This document shows positions 1 to 13,300 of a stretch of 64,000 bases of DNA, in pieces. The notes below the pieces were generated by a model, which was not told the DNA's origin, ran no database searches, and saw only the letters and a list, made by a program, of their open reading frames with translations. The translations under genes and the position numbers were made by a program. Position 1 is the stretch's first letter. Every line of letters starts with the position of its first letter. The stretch is from Eutreptiella sp. 'Long Island Sound 2002'. Taxonomy: Eukaryota; Euglenozoa; Euglenophyceae; Eutreptiales; Eutreptiaceae. Location: positions 24,930,109-24,994,108 of the forward strand of contig OZ038398.1 of NCBI GenBank assembly GCA_964036045.1. The letters run 5' to 3'.

Positions 1-1724
1 AAGACGGGTAGATGCGCGAAAAAAAATCCCAATACCAAAGCTCTTGTTGCTGCGGCTAATCAACCATTTCTTAACTACAGTTTTCTTGAATCTTCCCTGA
101 CTCAATTAACCATCTTGTTGATTCACTTCACCAAGAAAGCGAGTACAAGCAGAGCAAGCACAGCAACAGAGAACTCGGAATTGATGCCGCCCCACAAGGA
201 TGAACTGTAGCGATCTTGTTATCAAAATCCTTTTTTGATTATCTGCAATTTTCGAAATGCAACTCTCACCACGAAGCGAACTCAACATCAACACCATAAA
301 TTCTAATAATTCACGATAGATCGCTAGAATCGTTCATAGTTCTAAAACACCCTAAGCAACAATGTACAAAACATTCATAGCAGTAAAATGTCTTGTATTT
401 CAGTACTGTAGAATATTTAATGCCGCGATCACACGCGCGCTCTTTCTGGCTGCGGGCAGCCCCTACTGGGCATGAACCCGTCACACTAGGGCCATTGTGG
501 TCTTATCTGTTTTTGTTGTGACCAGCCACATAGTGAAGTCAAAACGGCTTGCAGCCAAATATGCATGAAGAGTGGGACACAATAGGAACGAAGAATAGAA
601 TGCCTACATTTTGTTGCTCGGGGTGTTCTATGCATTCACATCCCTCTGCCACTTGGCTCTTGTTAGAGCACAGAACACATCTACCTTACAACAAGAGAAA
701 CTTTCCTTGCTTGACCTTTGAACTGTTGACCTAGAAAGCTCAGCTGCCATTTGCATGCCTTGGTTTCACCCCATCACACAGGTGTGTTTGGTCACAATAC
801 TAATGTACTTAACTCTCAAACTCCCATGATATCCTAAGCGGAGCATCAAAACAGTGTACCCGTCTTGAAGCAAACCTTAAAAATGCGAAGCAAAATGTGA
901 CTAGCACCAAAGTGGTTGAAAAGAACGGGAAAACACACATTTTTCTTCCTCTATAACATGCAATGATTGGTCGCACATGCTTAGTGCCACGCAACTGCTA
1001 TGCCATCACACATGCTTGTGGTCTTGTGCACCCCCCTCCTAGGCCAACTTTGGCCGGAACTTCGGACGCAAAGGTAGGTGCCAACAACACAAAAAGCTAA
1101 TGTACCTTAGGGTGTCTCCTTGAACCACTCTTTCAAGGCCTTGGCCCGCCTATCTTTTGTAGGAGTTTATCAAACCCAAAATAATGCAAAAACATAACTT
1201 TCACACAATAGTGTGCCCAGCACCACAAATGCTTTTCATTAAGGTTCGAATCTTAGGCGCATGTGCAATATGCGGCTGATTTGCGCAAATTGCTAGCACA
1301 CAGCCCAATGTGTGAAGCATCATCAAATACGGCCGAGTGTTGCATCAACTGTGCTACAAAGTTGGGCCGCAAGGCACCGTTGCAGAAAGCAACACCTTGC
1401 CTTGTGATTTCATGTAGGTTTTTGGTATCATGAGTCACAATTTGTTATTTTGTTGTGCTGTACAATAAATTTTGCTCTCTTTCTTCGGGTATTTTCTTGG
1501 TTTTTAGTGTTTTAAGATCATACTATTGACGGCACATTTCACTGCACAAACAACTCTTATCTTTACATCAGTGTCATCGGTGTCACAACAGCCTCCATTG
1601 ACTTTTCTCATTACGAAAATGTGCAAAATTTTGAGCTTTCGGTCGCCTAGCATAGCCGTTGGAGCAACGTTTCTTGCGGTTGTAGAAAACAATGCAACTT
1701 TTGTGTCTCAATGTCTCAACACCA

Positions 1725-1864
1725 GACAAAATCACATCTTTCAACGCATACCTGCAATGCTTTTCCTTCCATGTCGTAAAGCAAAAAGAAAACGGACAAA
1801 ATCACATCTTTCAACGAACACCTGCAATGTTTTTCCTTCCATGTCGTAAAGCAAAAAGAAAATG
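1725..1864. repeat. 70-bp direct tandem duplication
   Basis: Two head-to-tail copies of 70 bp (1725-1794 and 1795-1864) share nearly every base, including the core CTTCCATGTCGTAAAGC. The few differences lie in the middle of the unit. The high identity suggests a recent local duplication. Confidence 0.9.
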
Positions 1865-3089
1865 AATCTTTCTATGTAAAAAAAAAGCACCAACTCTCCC
1901 CTTTACTTGCATATTTTTGACACTCCATTCCCACGTTTTTTGGTACTGCTGTATAAATGGCAGCATACAAATGACAATCCAATACAAATTTAAAATTATC
2001 TGTCTATTTGCTTGATATTCAAGATAAACACAACTGCTTTTGACTCAATCCGCATGTTAATTGCCATCTCTATCCCGACTATGTTTCCAATGGGACTGAT
2101 CTCAGGTCTTGGACTTCCAACACATCCATGATCGCTGACGGGCAGCCCTGTGTGCTGCTTGAATTGGGCATCATGCAATGATAGAGGGGCTATTTTATCT
2201 TGTGGCATCCCTATTTTGTGGCGGTGAACGTCACCTTAAAGAAAACAAATTATCAGTCTCAACGGAAAGCAACAGCCTTGTTACGTGAATGCGGGTGTTG
2301 TGTCTGCTTCTAAGCACAGCCTTAGCTACAATGGTCAAATACGAGCGCTGGGCATGCACCTAAATTTCCTACCAACACTATTTCCATACGACTGAAACTT
2401 GGGATACCAGTGATGACAAATGGGTGTTTAAAACAGCAAATGGCAGGAAAAAAATTCTGTATGCCCTGTGAGCGTTTAAGCAGGTTCGGCGATTCGTGCA
2501 ATATTTTGTGCAATAAAGGATGGGTGGTATCTCCAAGAAAAAGCCAGTCAGTTGCTGGGAAAATAATGCAAATTCCAGCAGGATGGGTGAAGGAGCTTGG
2601 CTTTACCCGGTGGGCCCTGAATTACATTGCACAAAGGCCCCTGCCAGATGCTAAACCTTGTGGCTTTCATGAGCCTTGAACATACAATAGAATTTTTGGG
2701 CAAAAATATCTGCAACAAAATTATCAAAGCCCATGTTTGAAATTTGACATCCATGATGCAAGTGTACACCAAGCAGAAAAAGCTGCCAGGAGTGTGAATC
2801 GTTAAAAGACCAAAACAATTTGACCAACTGGACAAAAGCAGAGAGCACTTCCCAGCTCAAATCAGATGCCACACAGCAAACCATGAATAGCTGCTTTAGG
2901 ATCCAAGCTGCAAATTCCAGCAGTGAAATGGGAATGCTTGCTGATGAAGCCTCATTTACACACAGGTCTCAACCCCCAGCACCCTGCGGATTCAGGGATG
3001 CGCAGGACAAAAAAAGTCTCAATTGGCAGTTTGGTGTATGCAGGTGTACCCCCCCCCCTTTGTGCAAACACGGGCAGGTTCTGGTTCCA

Positions 3090-3144
3090 GGACCAAAAGT
3101 GCGGAAACACGGGGTCCCCGTGTTTGGACAAGCCCGTGTTAGCG
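3090..3144. repeat. 55-bp hairpin repeat, copy 1
   Basis: Copy 1 spans 3090-3144 and a second copy spans 3726-3780. Copy 1 contains a 21-bp palindrome at 3105-3125: 10-bp arms AAACACGGGG and CCCCGTGTTT around a single T. An outer pair of 9-bp arms (AACACGGGC at 3067, GCCCGTGTT at 3132) encloses it. A more diverged relative appears near 27840-27900. The palindrome is broken by substitutions in copy 2. Confidence 0.75.
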
Positions 3145-3259
3145 CGCGGCACGTACTGCGGAACACAAGTTGCAGGCATAGCCCAACCTTAACCCTCCAA
3201 ACACGATAGCACAAGTCATTTTTCTTTAGCCACACAACTCAGGTGTCACTCAGTCACTT

Positions 3260-4775
3260 TCATTCTGATTGACAGGCACTGAATAGAACCCCTTGCCGCT
3301 TCATCTTGAAGAGCTGGACATGCTTGCCTTTTGGGGCTGGCTTCGGGGCTGCCTTGGGAGCAGGCTTCGCGGCTGGCTTAGGCACAGCCTTGAGTTTCGT
3401 ACCCTTGGGAACAAAACTGTCATCCCTGATGTCCTTTGTAAAGTACAGCTTGCCCTCAAAGACATGCCCCAGACCTCGAGCAGGCACACACTCATTGTTT
3501 GTGTACTGCTGGTATGTGACAGGCTGTCCAGCAGCGAAAAGAGAATCGTTCATTACTATGAAAGAGTGTCCAACAGACCGGCATACACCCCAGAGTACAA
3601 GAGCACATGGAATTATAGCTGTAGCAACACTTTGTCACCCATATTGACCCTTCCTGCATCCTGCACAAAGCTATAAACCACGTTCTCTATTGGATCAGAA
3701 CCGCAAAAACGACGGTTCAAAAAAAGGACCAAAAGTGCGGAAACAAGGGTCTCTGTGTTTGGACAAGCCCGTGTTAGCGCAAGGGGGGGGGGGGTACTAC
3801 TCTAAACTAAACCTGATCTTTCCGACCTCAAATTCACAAAACCCGCCAGATCAAACACAACACGATCTGTTCCAGGCTCTGCAGAAACATGAAGCCCCTC
3901 AAGATGGATGCTTGAACCATTGGACCTTGAAAAAGCCATCCTGTCCCACGCAGCTGTCGCAGCTGTCGTGCGAATTACTTCCGTCTTCAACAACTCTGGA
4001 AACATCTGTATGGACTCTCTTGAAAAAAGATAACCAAAAAATGGGGAATGTGTGTGCTGCATTTGACAATACACATCACAGCACTGACAACATGCACTGT
4101 GCACTTTGTCCAGTGTGGCATGACACACTACATTCATGACAAAATGCCAATCAATGTATAAAGGAAAATTTTGTGTGTCCTCATGGTGTGTTATGCGCAT
4201 AGCAAAAATGACTGTCTCCGGCCTGGCTCTTGGGCACCAAATTGCTGTGACATCCCACACATAGATGTATTTGCATACATTGCAAAATAAATTGAGAGTG
4301 AGCCCGGGTGCTGCCTGTTTGGGGGGGGTACTTTGAGCAACGGACCTGACTTCAGGGAAAGGGCCCACATGTGAATTACCTGGCCCAAATGCATAGAAAC
4401 ATCCAAATAATCTCAGCGCTGGTTGCGGCCACAATTTTGGTGGGGGATCTGACACTGCTGTGCAGTTGTCACCCGCACATAGACCAACAAATAAAATATG
4501 TGACACAAGTGTAGGCTTGCTGCACAGCACAATTGATGAGCATACCGGTCATCCAAGCACTGCACCCGCGTGTGTCATCATGGCCCCCTCAAGGCGCCCA
4601 GTCTGCGTCCGCATTCAACACAGCAGGCATGGTGCATCGCAGAAGGGTAAATACAGTCGGTGTTGGCCTATGCCAAAGAGGACTGATAGACATGAATCAT
4701 TACCTGCTGGGAACCAGCAGGGACGCGAATATCTGCCAGACATGACCCAGCACTGCAATCTGCAGGCAGGTCAGT
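3260..4775 (-). CDS. unrecognised multi-exon gene, 3' exons, Lys-Pro-Ala-rich C-terminus
   Basis: I do not recognise the family. The last exon (3260-3618) reads about 119 codons to a TGA and ends in an alternating KPAPK-type linker followed by a short basic tail. It starts with a hydrophobic run (AIIPCALVLWGVC) that could be a membrane segment. The preceding exon (3813 to about 4003-4018) encodes a globular-looking stretch including AEPGTDRVVFDLAGF. Its donor GTTTAG and the acceptor CTACAG at 3619 match in phase (1 and 2 nt). Further likely exons end at donors GTAATT (4380) and GTAATG (exon 4704-4775, with CSAGSC and CLADIRV motifs). Cysteines and the possible membrane segment suggest a surface or secreted protein, which is inference. 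The 5' end was not found, and the exon between 4019 and 4380 is uncertain. Confidence 0.4.
3726..3780. repeat. 55-bp hairpin repeat, copy 2 (intronic)
   Basis: This copy matches 3090-3144 except in the palindrome centre. It sits inside the 194-bp intron (3619-3812) proposed for the minus-strand gene, so the element appears to have inserted in or spread through an intron. Confidence 0.75.
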
Positions 4776-7132
4776 CTTGAACGGCAAAACAAAAACGCAC
4801 CTTCGGACTGCCTTACGCGTGGCTCTCACGCCTTGACCTTGACCTACGAACTGCTGTCGATTCACTGCCATCTTTTGTTGGCTGACAGTGTACCGGCGAT
4901 GTGGAGCCCCCGGTCCCGAACAGCACACGAAAGAAATGGCCCCTGGAAAATAGCATCTGCACCAACGCACCCACTGTGCACGCGTGCACCGCCCAGGGTT
5001 TTGGAGGGAGGACCTGGCAAGCGCAATGGTCTGCCTTCAGAGCCCCTCAAATGCTGTGCCTTGCAGAGTTCTGGAGTCACTGTTACTATCCAACGAAGTC
5101 TGCGGCTTGGGGGACCTGGGTTTTTTTTCGTAATAATCAAGGTTTTTGGGGGATAATCTGGGTGATTTTTAGCAGAAAAGCGGGGTGGTTTTGGCAACAA
5201 TTATTGGGGTATTTTTTGATAGCAATGGGTTTTTTCGCCAGGGGGTGTTAGGGGGCCGCCACGTGCAAAAGAAAAAGAGGGGAAAACTGTGACGGCATTT
5301 TTTGGGTTGTGAGAGTTGGGGATGTTCCGGGAAATCCAGTGGGGCATTTTTTTTTGGGAGGGGCGGGGGTTTTTGCTCAGGGTTGGATGGTTTTCTGGGA
5401 TCCCAGGGGGTAAAATGATGATTTTTTTTGGTACGTATCACTAGACTTTGGGCTGCAGTGATTTTTGCTGGTGCGGCGCTTTTCCTGCAGCATTGTTGCC
5501 CTGGCCCCTGTCCGGGCACACCCCCGCGCACAGTGCGCGCACCGGGCCTGAGACTCCCTGTTCAAACACGACCTGTCCATAAGAACGCCTTCATGGGCCA
5601 GAGGTTTGAATCGACACGACACCCGAACACCCGTCCCTCTGCCGATCCGACGATGGGGCAGATGGACACACCACCACACAGCCCCCAGCACCGAGCGGAA
5701 GGGCCGGCCCTTGTGCGTGCGGCGTGACACGCGCAAAGGGCCAAACGGCGCCCTTCCCACCTCCGATGCGTGAGTCTGAGGTCTACAACGTGAGTCTGAG
5801 GTCGTGAACGCGGCGCATCGGTCCGGCGCGCCGCGGAGGCACGGGCTCAGTGTACTCCGCATTCAACGCCTGACGGCCCCGCGGAAGAAGACGCCACTTC
5901 CAGCGCCGACCGGCGCGGAATGGAAGGGACGATGTGGGCGGGACTAAGGCAAGGCGAAGACTGTCCCCCGCCCCCAGACCCGCTGCGGGAACCGCCACCG
6001 GGGCCCCCCACTCGACCCGGCGCCGGGCCTGCCACTCGCGCCGCCCTCGGCCCCGAGCGCGGACCATCTTTTGTGGTCGGAGGTACAACCGTTCGACTTG
6101 CGCACCACCGGCCCGGCTCTGCGCTCGGCAGCCCCGGGGCCGGCGGACGGGTCAAGGGAGTGCGTCCACCAGAAACATATCGCGTGTCTGCGCTGAGACC
6201 GGGCGGGCACGAGCGTGAGGCGGCGGGTCGGAAGGTCCGGCCCCGCCGCCTCTGCAGCCGCCGCGGGGGCCTCCGATGGCCTACCTGCCCCGGCCCCGGC
6301 CCCGGCCCGCAGGCACGCGTTGCCGGTGCACTGCTGGTGGCAGGGCCAGGGCAGAAGGATGGATGGCACTCCTGCGGCGGAGGCGGGGGGAGAAGGGGGG
6401 AGGGTGCGGGGCGGGTGGGGGACGGGCGGGGGACGTTTTCCAAGAAGCACAAGTGCTGTGCCCTCTTGCGATCTGCGATATATGAGTATATGATAAAGAT
6501 CAGACGGCTCCCTCATCATCATCTCGTGAGCCCGGCAGCCCAAACTTGGCATGGGCCGGCATCCGGACTTCCCGTCCTGCATCGTATCCCACCGGGGGCA
6601 CCCCATCGAGACTGCCTGCCCTCCCGGACGGGGTGGGGCAGTGCGTGAGGCCTGGCAATGCATTGACGAACGCACGCGATACGGAAAATAGAAATTCGCC
6701 CGAAGCCGCGCAAACGGCCGTGCGGTGCGGTGGCGTCCTGTTTCTGGGCCCAGGGTCGGGCGCTGCCTAACGAAAAAGAAGAAGACCTTCAAGCAATTCA
6801 AAAAATTGAAAAAAATTCGGGCGAGGAGCCGAAAGCACCGCAGCCGGTCACTGTCAACAGCTGGCGGTTGGCCAACTGCAGGCGACCGCGCCGGCACTGG
6901 CGACTGCCAGAGTCCGGCGGGTGACCGGCCCCCCGTCGTCGGTTGGACGGCAGCCGCCTGCTTCGCAAGCCCTGCCATATATAATGAAACGGAAACAAAA
7001 CCTGAGCCACGGAGGATCGCCCTGAGTCACGGAAGTGACACGGTATCGGTCTGACCCAAGACCCCCGGCACCCGCGCTCGGGTGTGAAGGGGCATCTGGA
7101 GACCCGCACAGACCCCCCGATGCTCCGGGGGG
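4776..7132. other. no supportable gene; composition shift to GC-rich
   Basis: From 5100 to 5420 the plus strand is strongly G/T-biased with short T and G runs. From about 5800 to 6460 it becomes very GC-rich, and long frames open on both strands and in several phases at once, as expected by chance at that composition. They lack motifs and shared codon bias. The asparaginase stop codon lies at the right edge, so part of this stretch is its 3' flank. Confidence 0.5.
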
Positions 7133-7308
7133 TTACAGTTTGCTGATGTCAGAGATCAGGCCCTTTTCCCCGGCCATGTCCCGGGCGAAGTGGGCCTTGA
7201 TTTCCGGCAACGTGTTGTAGCGGCCCAACACGACGGCGAGCTTGGCCACCGCGGCCTCTGTGGTCATGTCATCGGCGGGTATCACGCCCATGCCCACGAG
7301 CTGTGCCC
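7133..7308 (-). CDS. asparaginase exon H (C-terminus)
   Basis: The acceptor TCCTCCGTAG precedes 7308. The exon reads GAQLVGMGVIPADDM and TTEAAVAKLAVVLGRY, ending GLISDISKL and TAA. DMT-EAA-AKL is the family's C-terminal signature. Confidence 0.9.
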
Positions 7309-10300
7309 CTACGGAGGACAGGGCAGACGATGCGGGGCCATGGGCAGAGGCGTGTGCGGGGGCCTGGACAGTCCCTCGTCGCGCTGATTCCAGAAATGCC
7401 ATTTTGATTCGTTCTCAAAGTTGGGATCCCCCGGGCTGTCCGGTCAATGGAGCCCCCTTTTGGGCGGGGGAGGAGGGGGGGGGCCAGCCAGGGGGCCCCA
7501 TTGCCCCCTCCCCTCCACACGCCACACAGCCCGGGGCCCCGGGTCGGCGGGGCAGGGGTGCCCTTGCCTGCCCCCCCCCCCTCAACGGGCACTCGAATCA
7601 TCCGAATGGCCGGGGCGTGAGGGTTCTGCGGCCCCGGGGGGGCTGTACCCCCCCACCCGGCCCCTGTCCCCCCCTCCCCCCACCCCCACCCCTTCACCCA
7701 CCAAAAGTACATTTCCCCACCGTCTGTGGGCGAACGACGTGGACCATTCCCTCCAGTGCGGACACCAGAAATCATCCACTGGCACACCTGCTCAGCCCTT
7801 ACCCCACACACCCCACCCCAAAGCCCTGCCCCTGACTCCCTTAATCCAGCCCTGCCAATACCCGATGGAACCCTCCGCCATGGCAGTGCCCTCCGGGGGG
7901 ATGGATAGCAGGCAGCAACAGGGAGCATGCCAAGGCCCCACACCCTCAAGATGTGGGGCCCTGCGACCCATATGAACCGGACATGAACTTCACATTCACA
8001 AGGCGCACGCCACGATGCCCTCTGTCCTGCTGTCCTCCCGCCCTTCCCCCAGAACACACTCCTCCAGACCAATAAGCGGGTCACACGAAAGACATGGCAC
8101 TGTTCGACGCGGTGCCCGACGGGCCTTTATGGAGCACCCAACCGCAGACCGGCAAGGGGACACATTCAACGCGTTCGGGCCCCGCTGGGAGCGGTGGTCC
8201 TCCCCCTCCACAGCGCCCGACGGTCCAGAGCGGCATGGGTGGATATACCTCAAACCACGGACACCGCTGCCCCAGCTCCTGGCCAGCAACGCACGGAGGG
8301 GGAGGGTCCCCTCGTGCGTTCCCTGTGGGATCCACCAGCCCCGTCAGCGTTTTGAAATACCGATGGCGGCGCCCTCCCTCCCTCCCTCCCTCCCTCCCAC
8401 CCTCCCTCTCTCCCTCCCTCCCTCCCTCCCTCCCTCCCTCCCTCCCTCCCTCCCTCCCTCCCTCCCTCCCTCCCTCCCTCCCCCTCCCTCCCTCCCTCCC
8501 TCCCTCCCTCCCTCCCTCCCTCCCTCCCTCCCTCCCTCCCTCCCTCCCTCCCTCCCTCCCTCCCTCCCTCCCTCCCTCCCTCCCTCCCTCCCTCCCTCCC
8601 TCCCTCCCTCCCTCCCTCCCTTCCCTCCCTCCCTCCCTCCCTCCCTCCCTCCCTCCCTCCCTCCCTTCCCGTCAGGCAAAGGTATTTAAGTCGGTGCAGA
8701 GGTGCAGAGGTAGGAAGTGTGCAAAACCTGCGGTGTAATGGGACCCAAGACCCCAGAGGAAAAGAGGCACCGCGCGCACGCACAGGGCGCACTGGTGCGA
8801 GTGCGTCCGAGGAAGGTGTGGGCGCTGACACGCCGCAGAAAGCAGCGGGAAATCCCAGTCTGCAAGAGAAATGGCAGCAAGACCCATTCAGCGGTTTGCG
8901 CACCGTATCGCATGCTTGGCTCCAGCGCCAACTCTGACTCCCTCGCCCTGAGTGCAGCACAGCCAACGCACACCCAGAGCATAGGTCCCCAGGCTCACGT
9001 GCCCCCGGCGGCACTGCGTGCACGCCACAACGACAATGCCCCGGTCGATGGCCATCTTCAGGGTGTCCAGCAGATCCCCTTTGGCGCTGGGGTTGCCAGT
9101 GCCATAAAACTCCAACAACATGGCCTTCAAGGAGTTACTCTGCGTGATGAGCTGGGTCAAGCTCTGAAGAAGGAGGGACATGCCACGGCCCCTGATCTGG
9201 GCAGAGCCCCACCCCCCCTCCCCCGACCCATACGTCGGAGGCCCCAGCCCCCTCGCCCTTTCGCAGGCACGGCCCAAATCCCAGGAAAAAGCAGTAATAC
9301 AGGGTCACTGGGCCTGCACTTGAAGAGGGGCCTCAAAAGGCCGCCACGAAGCTCCAGCGGCGCTTCACACGGCGTTCATCGCCATCTCAGTTCCACTTGC
9401 AACGGGGGGGGGAGGTGGGACCCAAAAGATTGTGCACCAAAAAGGTGAGGCCTGTGAGGCATGGGTGGATGTGTGTGTTCCAGGAGCCGGAGGGATAGTG
9501 CGCTTATGCGTCCCGCTTTTCACTGCCATGTGTTGGTGCGTGGCTGCATCGAATGGATTTCCAGGTCTTTTTCTGCATTTTGCCAGTGCGGATGTCTACC
9601 AGCGCCATGTGGATATGGCACGAAATCCCCCCCCCCTGTCTTCTCCTGTACCCCGGACTACGGTGTCGTCGACGGCGCTGGGGGTGGGGTCTTGTGGTGT
9701 GGTGGGTGTGGGTGTGGACGGTGACGGATCCAAGGGGGTGGGCAAAGGCTCTGGTAGGTCCGCTCACGTGCCCCTCTGGTCATCACCTGTTGACAAACCA
9801 ACGACCAACCGCCGGACGCCCGCACGTCGGCGGTCTGCCGGGCAGAGCCCGGGGCTGTCCTGAATCCAACCCCCATCCCAAAACTGCCGTCCGCCGGGAC
9901 ATCCACGGAGTCGCGGCCGGTTGACCTTTGCTGCCGCTTGTCGGAGACCGGGCGTCAGCTGATGGCTGGCCAGAGGGTGGGAGGGCCCTTGGGTTGCTTG
10001 AGCCCGTGCAGCCGTGTTCCATGCGGCTTTTGGGGATCACCCTGGGTGCCCTGGCACTTAGGATAGCTTGCCGCACCGTGTCCCCACCTGGGGGTCGAAC
10101 TGAGGACTGCTGATCCCTCTGCTGCATCACCAATGACTCATGCGACCTCCCGTGACACTGTCCGGGCCGGCCTTGGCCCCTACGTCCAAACCTCGTCACT
10201 GAAACCCGGCACCAGCCGCGTCACAAGGATGTTGCTGCGCACGTTGCGATGCACGGAAAGGCGGCCCCGCGGAGGCTGCCGCAGCAGCTGCCAGTTCAGT

Positions 10301-13300
10301 TTGATCTGCTTCGACAGGTTTGCGGTGGTCAGTTTGCCCAACGGGGGGAAGTTCGGGCTGTCAAAGGCATCGACGTCCACGTTGGAGAGTTTGCAGGCGC
10401 GATTGCCACGCAGTAATTTGTCTCCAAAAAAGATGCACACCTGAAAAAATGAGGCGGGGGATCGGCCCTGCCCGCGCGGTACACGGCGTTGCACGGACAG
10501 CGGATCGATTGTGCGGTTGGAAAGAGCGGTGCTTGGCATTTGTGGGACGCCAAAAAGGTACCGGAGCCGGGCCATGACTGAGTGTCTGCCGCTGTGTTCC
10601 TGTGCGTCGCGGCCTGTCACTGGGCTGCAGCTACTCTGTTCCACGCGTAGCGGCCGCTGTTCTGTGACGTGCCACGGAACAGCCGCTGCTCTTGGCCTGC
10701 GGTGGCGTTGTGCTGCTGCTCTTTGCCGCTGTTGCGCCTTGCAGTCATCCTCCGCTGCCGCGGCTTGTGCTATTGCAAGTGCATCCCTCTCTCTTGTACT
10801 CCGTGGGACAAGGGGGACACGCATTGTAATGTCGACAGAAAACCGGATGCGGCGCCATGGCGCAACTAGATCCTTGCACACGGACACCCTCCTCAGAAGG
10901 CGAACGTGTACGCACACCCGGAAATACCAACCGGCATACTCCATCAGCCTTTCAGGTGCATCGCATGTGCTGCGTCGCCCATTTCTTAAGTCAGTGGTGT
11001 TTGCTTATCCCCCCACCCCCACACCTACACCCACCTACCTCTTGCAGTTTTTCTGAACCCTCCTTCACCCCCAACCCAACGGGTGGGCAACCAACCCACC
11101 TATCCACAAGTGGAGGATACCAAGGATGCATTGGACTGCAGCCATCAATCAATTCCTTTCAATAATGTGTGCGAATCCATCCCAAAGCGGTCTTGGGCCT
11201 CTAAGATGGCCTCCTTCCTGTGGGCTTTTCGGCCACGACTGGCGGACTAAATTTCGAAAAGGAAGGGGTGGGTGTTTGGGGGGTCGCGGTTCGGGACCGG
11301 GACCGCCCCCCCCCCCCCCCCACCCCACCCCACCCATCCACCCATCCACCCATGGGGCCTTGTGCTGGCACGATCGCTTCCGGCAGCGCGTGCTTGGGCC
11401 AGCCCGACCGCCAGCGTACTGGGTAGCGGTGCCCAGTGGTGTCCTCGGCCTGTGGGACCCCCTGCACCCAGGTGTGGACACCCCCCCAGGGCAGCACACC
11501 CTGGTGTCCATGGCTGCAGAAGTTTATGGCGCCGCCGATGACGGCGCTGCTTTGATTGCCGAGCTACTGGGCGCACTAAGCCGCCCGGTGCTGCAGCTAA
11601 GCCACTTGCTGTGGCGAGCGACGGCCGTCGATAAGGCTGTCCGCGCGGGGAGTCTGGCCCACCCCGATGTCCTGACGTGCAGGCAGTCTGCATTGCTGGG
11701 GGTCGTTGTACGCGTGCTGCCCCGTTGGAAGCTGGCACCAGGGACCCAATCAGCCCTGCCCCTGCCCCCTCCGCAGTGTCCAGGCCCCGATGGCGGCTGC
11801 CTGGTGGTGGTCGCCCTGTCGGCCGAAGACACTACCTTTCTGTGGCGTGCGCTGCAGCAACACCTTCCGCCTGTTTGGCTCTTACATCCCGCCCTGGCGC
11901 CAGCCCTGCGTGCGCAGTGGCAGGCGGACCTATATGCCCACCAGCTCGGCCCGGATGCAGTGCTGCTCTGGGAACCAGGCACCCCCGTCGAGTACTGGAG
12001 GTTGTAGCAGTCTGTGGCGTGCGCCGCAGCTGCGACTTCCACCTGTATTGCGCATGCATCCTGCCCGGCACCAGCCCTGCGTGCGCAGCGGCTCAACCCA
12101 AGCCGACGGCTGTTGCTTTTGTGGCGTGCGCTGCAGCTGCAACTTCAGCCTATTTACACATGCATCCTGCCCTGCACCAGCCCTGCGTGCGCAGAGGTGA
12201 GTAGGCCTACAAGCCCGCCGGATCAGCCCGGGCCGGTGGCAGTTGCTTCTGTGGCGTGCGCTGCGGCTGCGACTTCTGCCAGTATTGCACGTCCATCCCG
12301 ACCTCCCAACGCCCTGCGTGTGCAGCGGCGGGCGGGCTTGTCGACCAGCTGGCACAGTCTGGGAGTTGCACTACTCAGTGGACCCAGCACCCGTGCAGGG
12401 AACAATTGCCTGAAGCTGTCCCGGCCGCGGGTGCAGTGCCTGTCGTGCATGCCGTGCTGAGACCCGGGGTGTGCCACCGCCACAACGCCGTGCGGCGGCC
12501 CGACCAGCCCGGAACGTCGCCCCCCACGCGGAGGGGGCCGTGTGGCTCCCGACCTCGGTGGCGGGGAAGCCGAGGGGGTGGAGCGGGGGTGTGGGCGGGG
12601 GAGGGGGAGACGAGAGCGACGCGATGGGCGTTGCGCCCACCGCGGTGTGGCGCCGTCCAGCCCGGCCCGGCCGGGGCAGCCGTATCCGGTGCGTCTGGTG
12701 GAATCGGTTCCGGGCAAAGCAGACACCAGACACCAGACACCAGACACCCATGTCAGCTCCAAATTACAGCCCAGAACACACAAACCGCACACAAACCGAA
12801 ACATCTAATTGCCAAAAAAATAACAAACGAAATACACCAACAACAAAATAACAAACAACAAACAAACAAAATACCACCACCCAAAAATATATACACCCAC
12901 CGATGAACGGAAACACCGCGTCGCTTTGCCTAAACATGCGGTTCGGTTGGACAACGGGGAGGGGGTGGGTGGGGGGGCTGCAGTGTTGTCATTCAAATAG
13001 AGGAAAACAATGGCCCTTTTCAGCTTCAGATTCTTTGGCCATTTTTGATGTCTGGAAGTACGATGAAACCAATGACAGGTCTGCCTCCGCCAGTCAAATT
13101 CAATCTTGCAGCATGCGAAAAACCCCGAGGAAGGTTCCCCTTGTGGAACGCTGGGCTCCTACCAGCCAGAAGCTGCGGCACGGATTGCTCGTTCAATTGC
13201 ACGTGCCTAACGGCTGCTACCGCCACGGCAAAGGTGGCAACTGCCACGCATAGGACACCCTGCGATCAGAGCTCGAGAGAGACGTTGACACTGGTCGGGT

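Larger units (their letters stand above)
1..3259. other. AT-rich non-coding stretch
   Basis: No open frame longer than about 107 codons occurs here, and none shows recognisable motifs or believable codon use. The stretch is clearly more AT-rich than the following 5-12 kb. It lies downstream of the minus-strand gene ending at 3260 and contains only a 70-bp tandem duplication and one hairpin repeat, both listed separately. Confidence 0.6.

Noticed and set aside
5847-6978. Long frames in the GC-rich 5.8-7.0 kb stretch
   Set aside because: Open on both strands and in several phases, no motifs, Pro/Gly/Arg/Ala-dominated; expected by chance at this GC.
7242-7975. Plus-strand Pro-rich frames near the asparaginase 3' end
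   Set aside because: Overlap the asparaginase last exon and C-run-rich intron on the other strand; no motif.
8015-9023. Long frames with Ser-Leu-Pro-Pro or Arg-Glu-Gly-Gly repeats
   Set aside because: Produced by the (CCCT)n tract on both strands; the tract is intronic.
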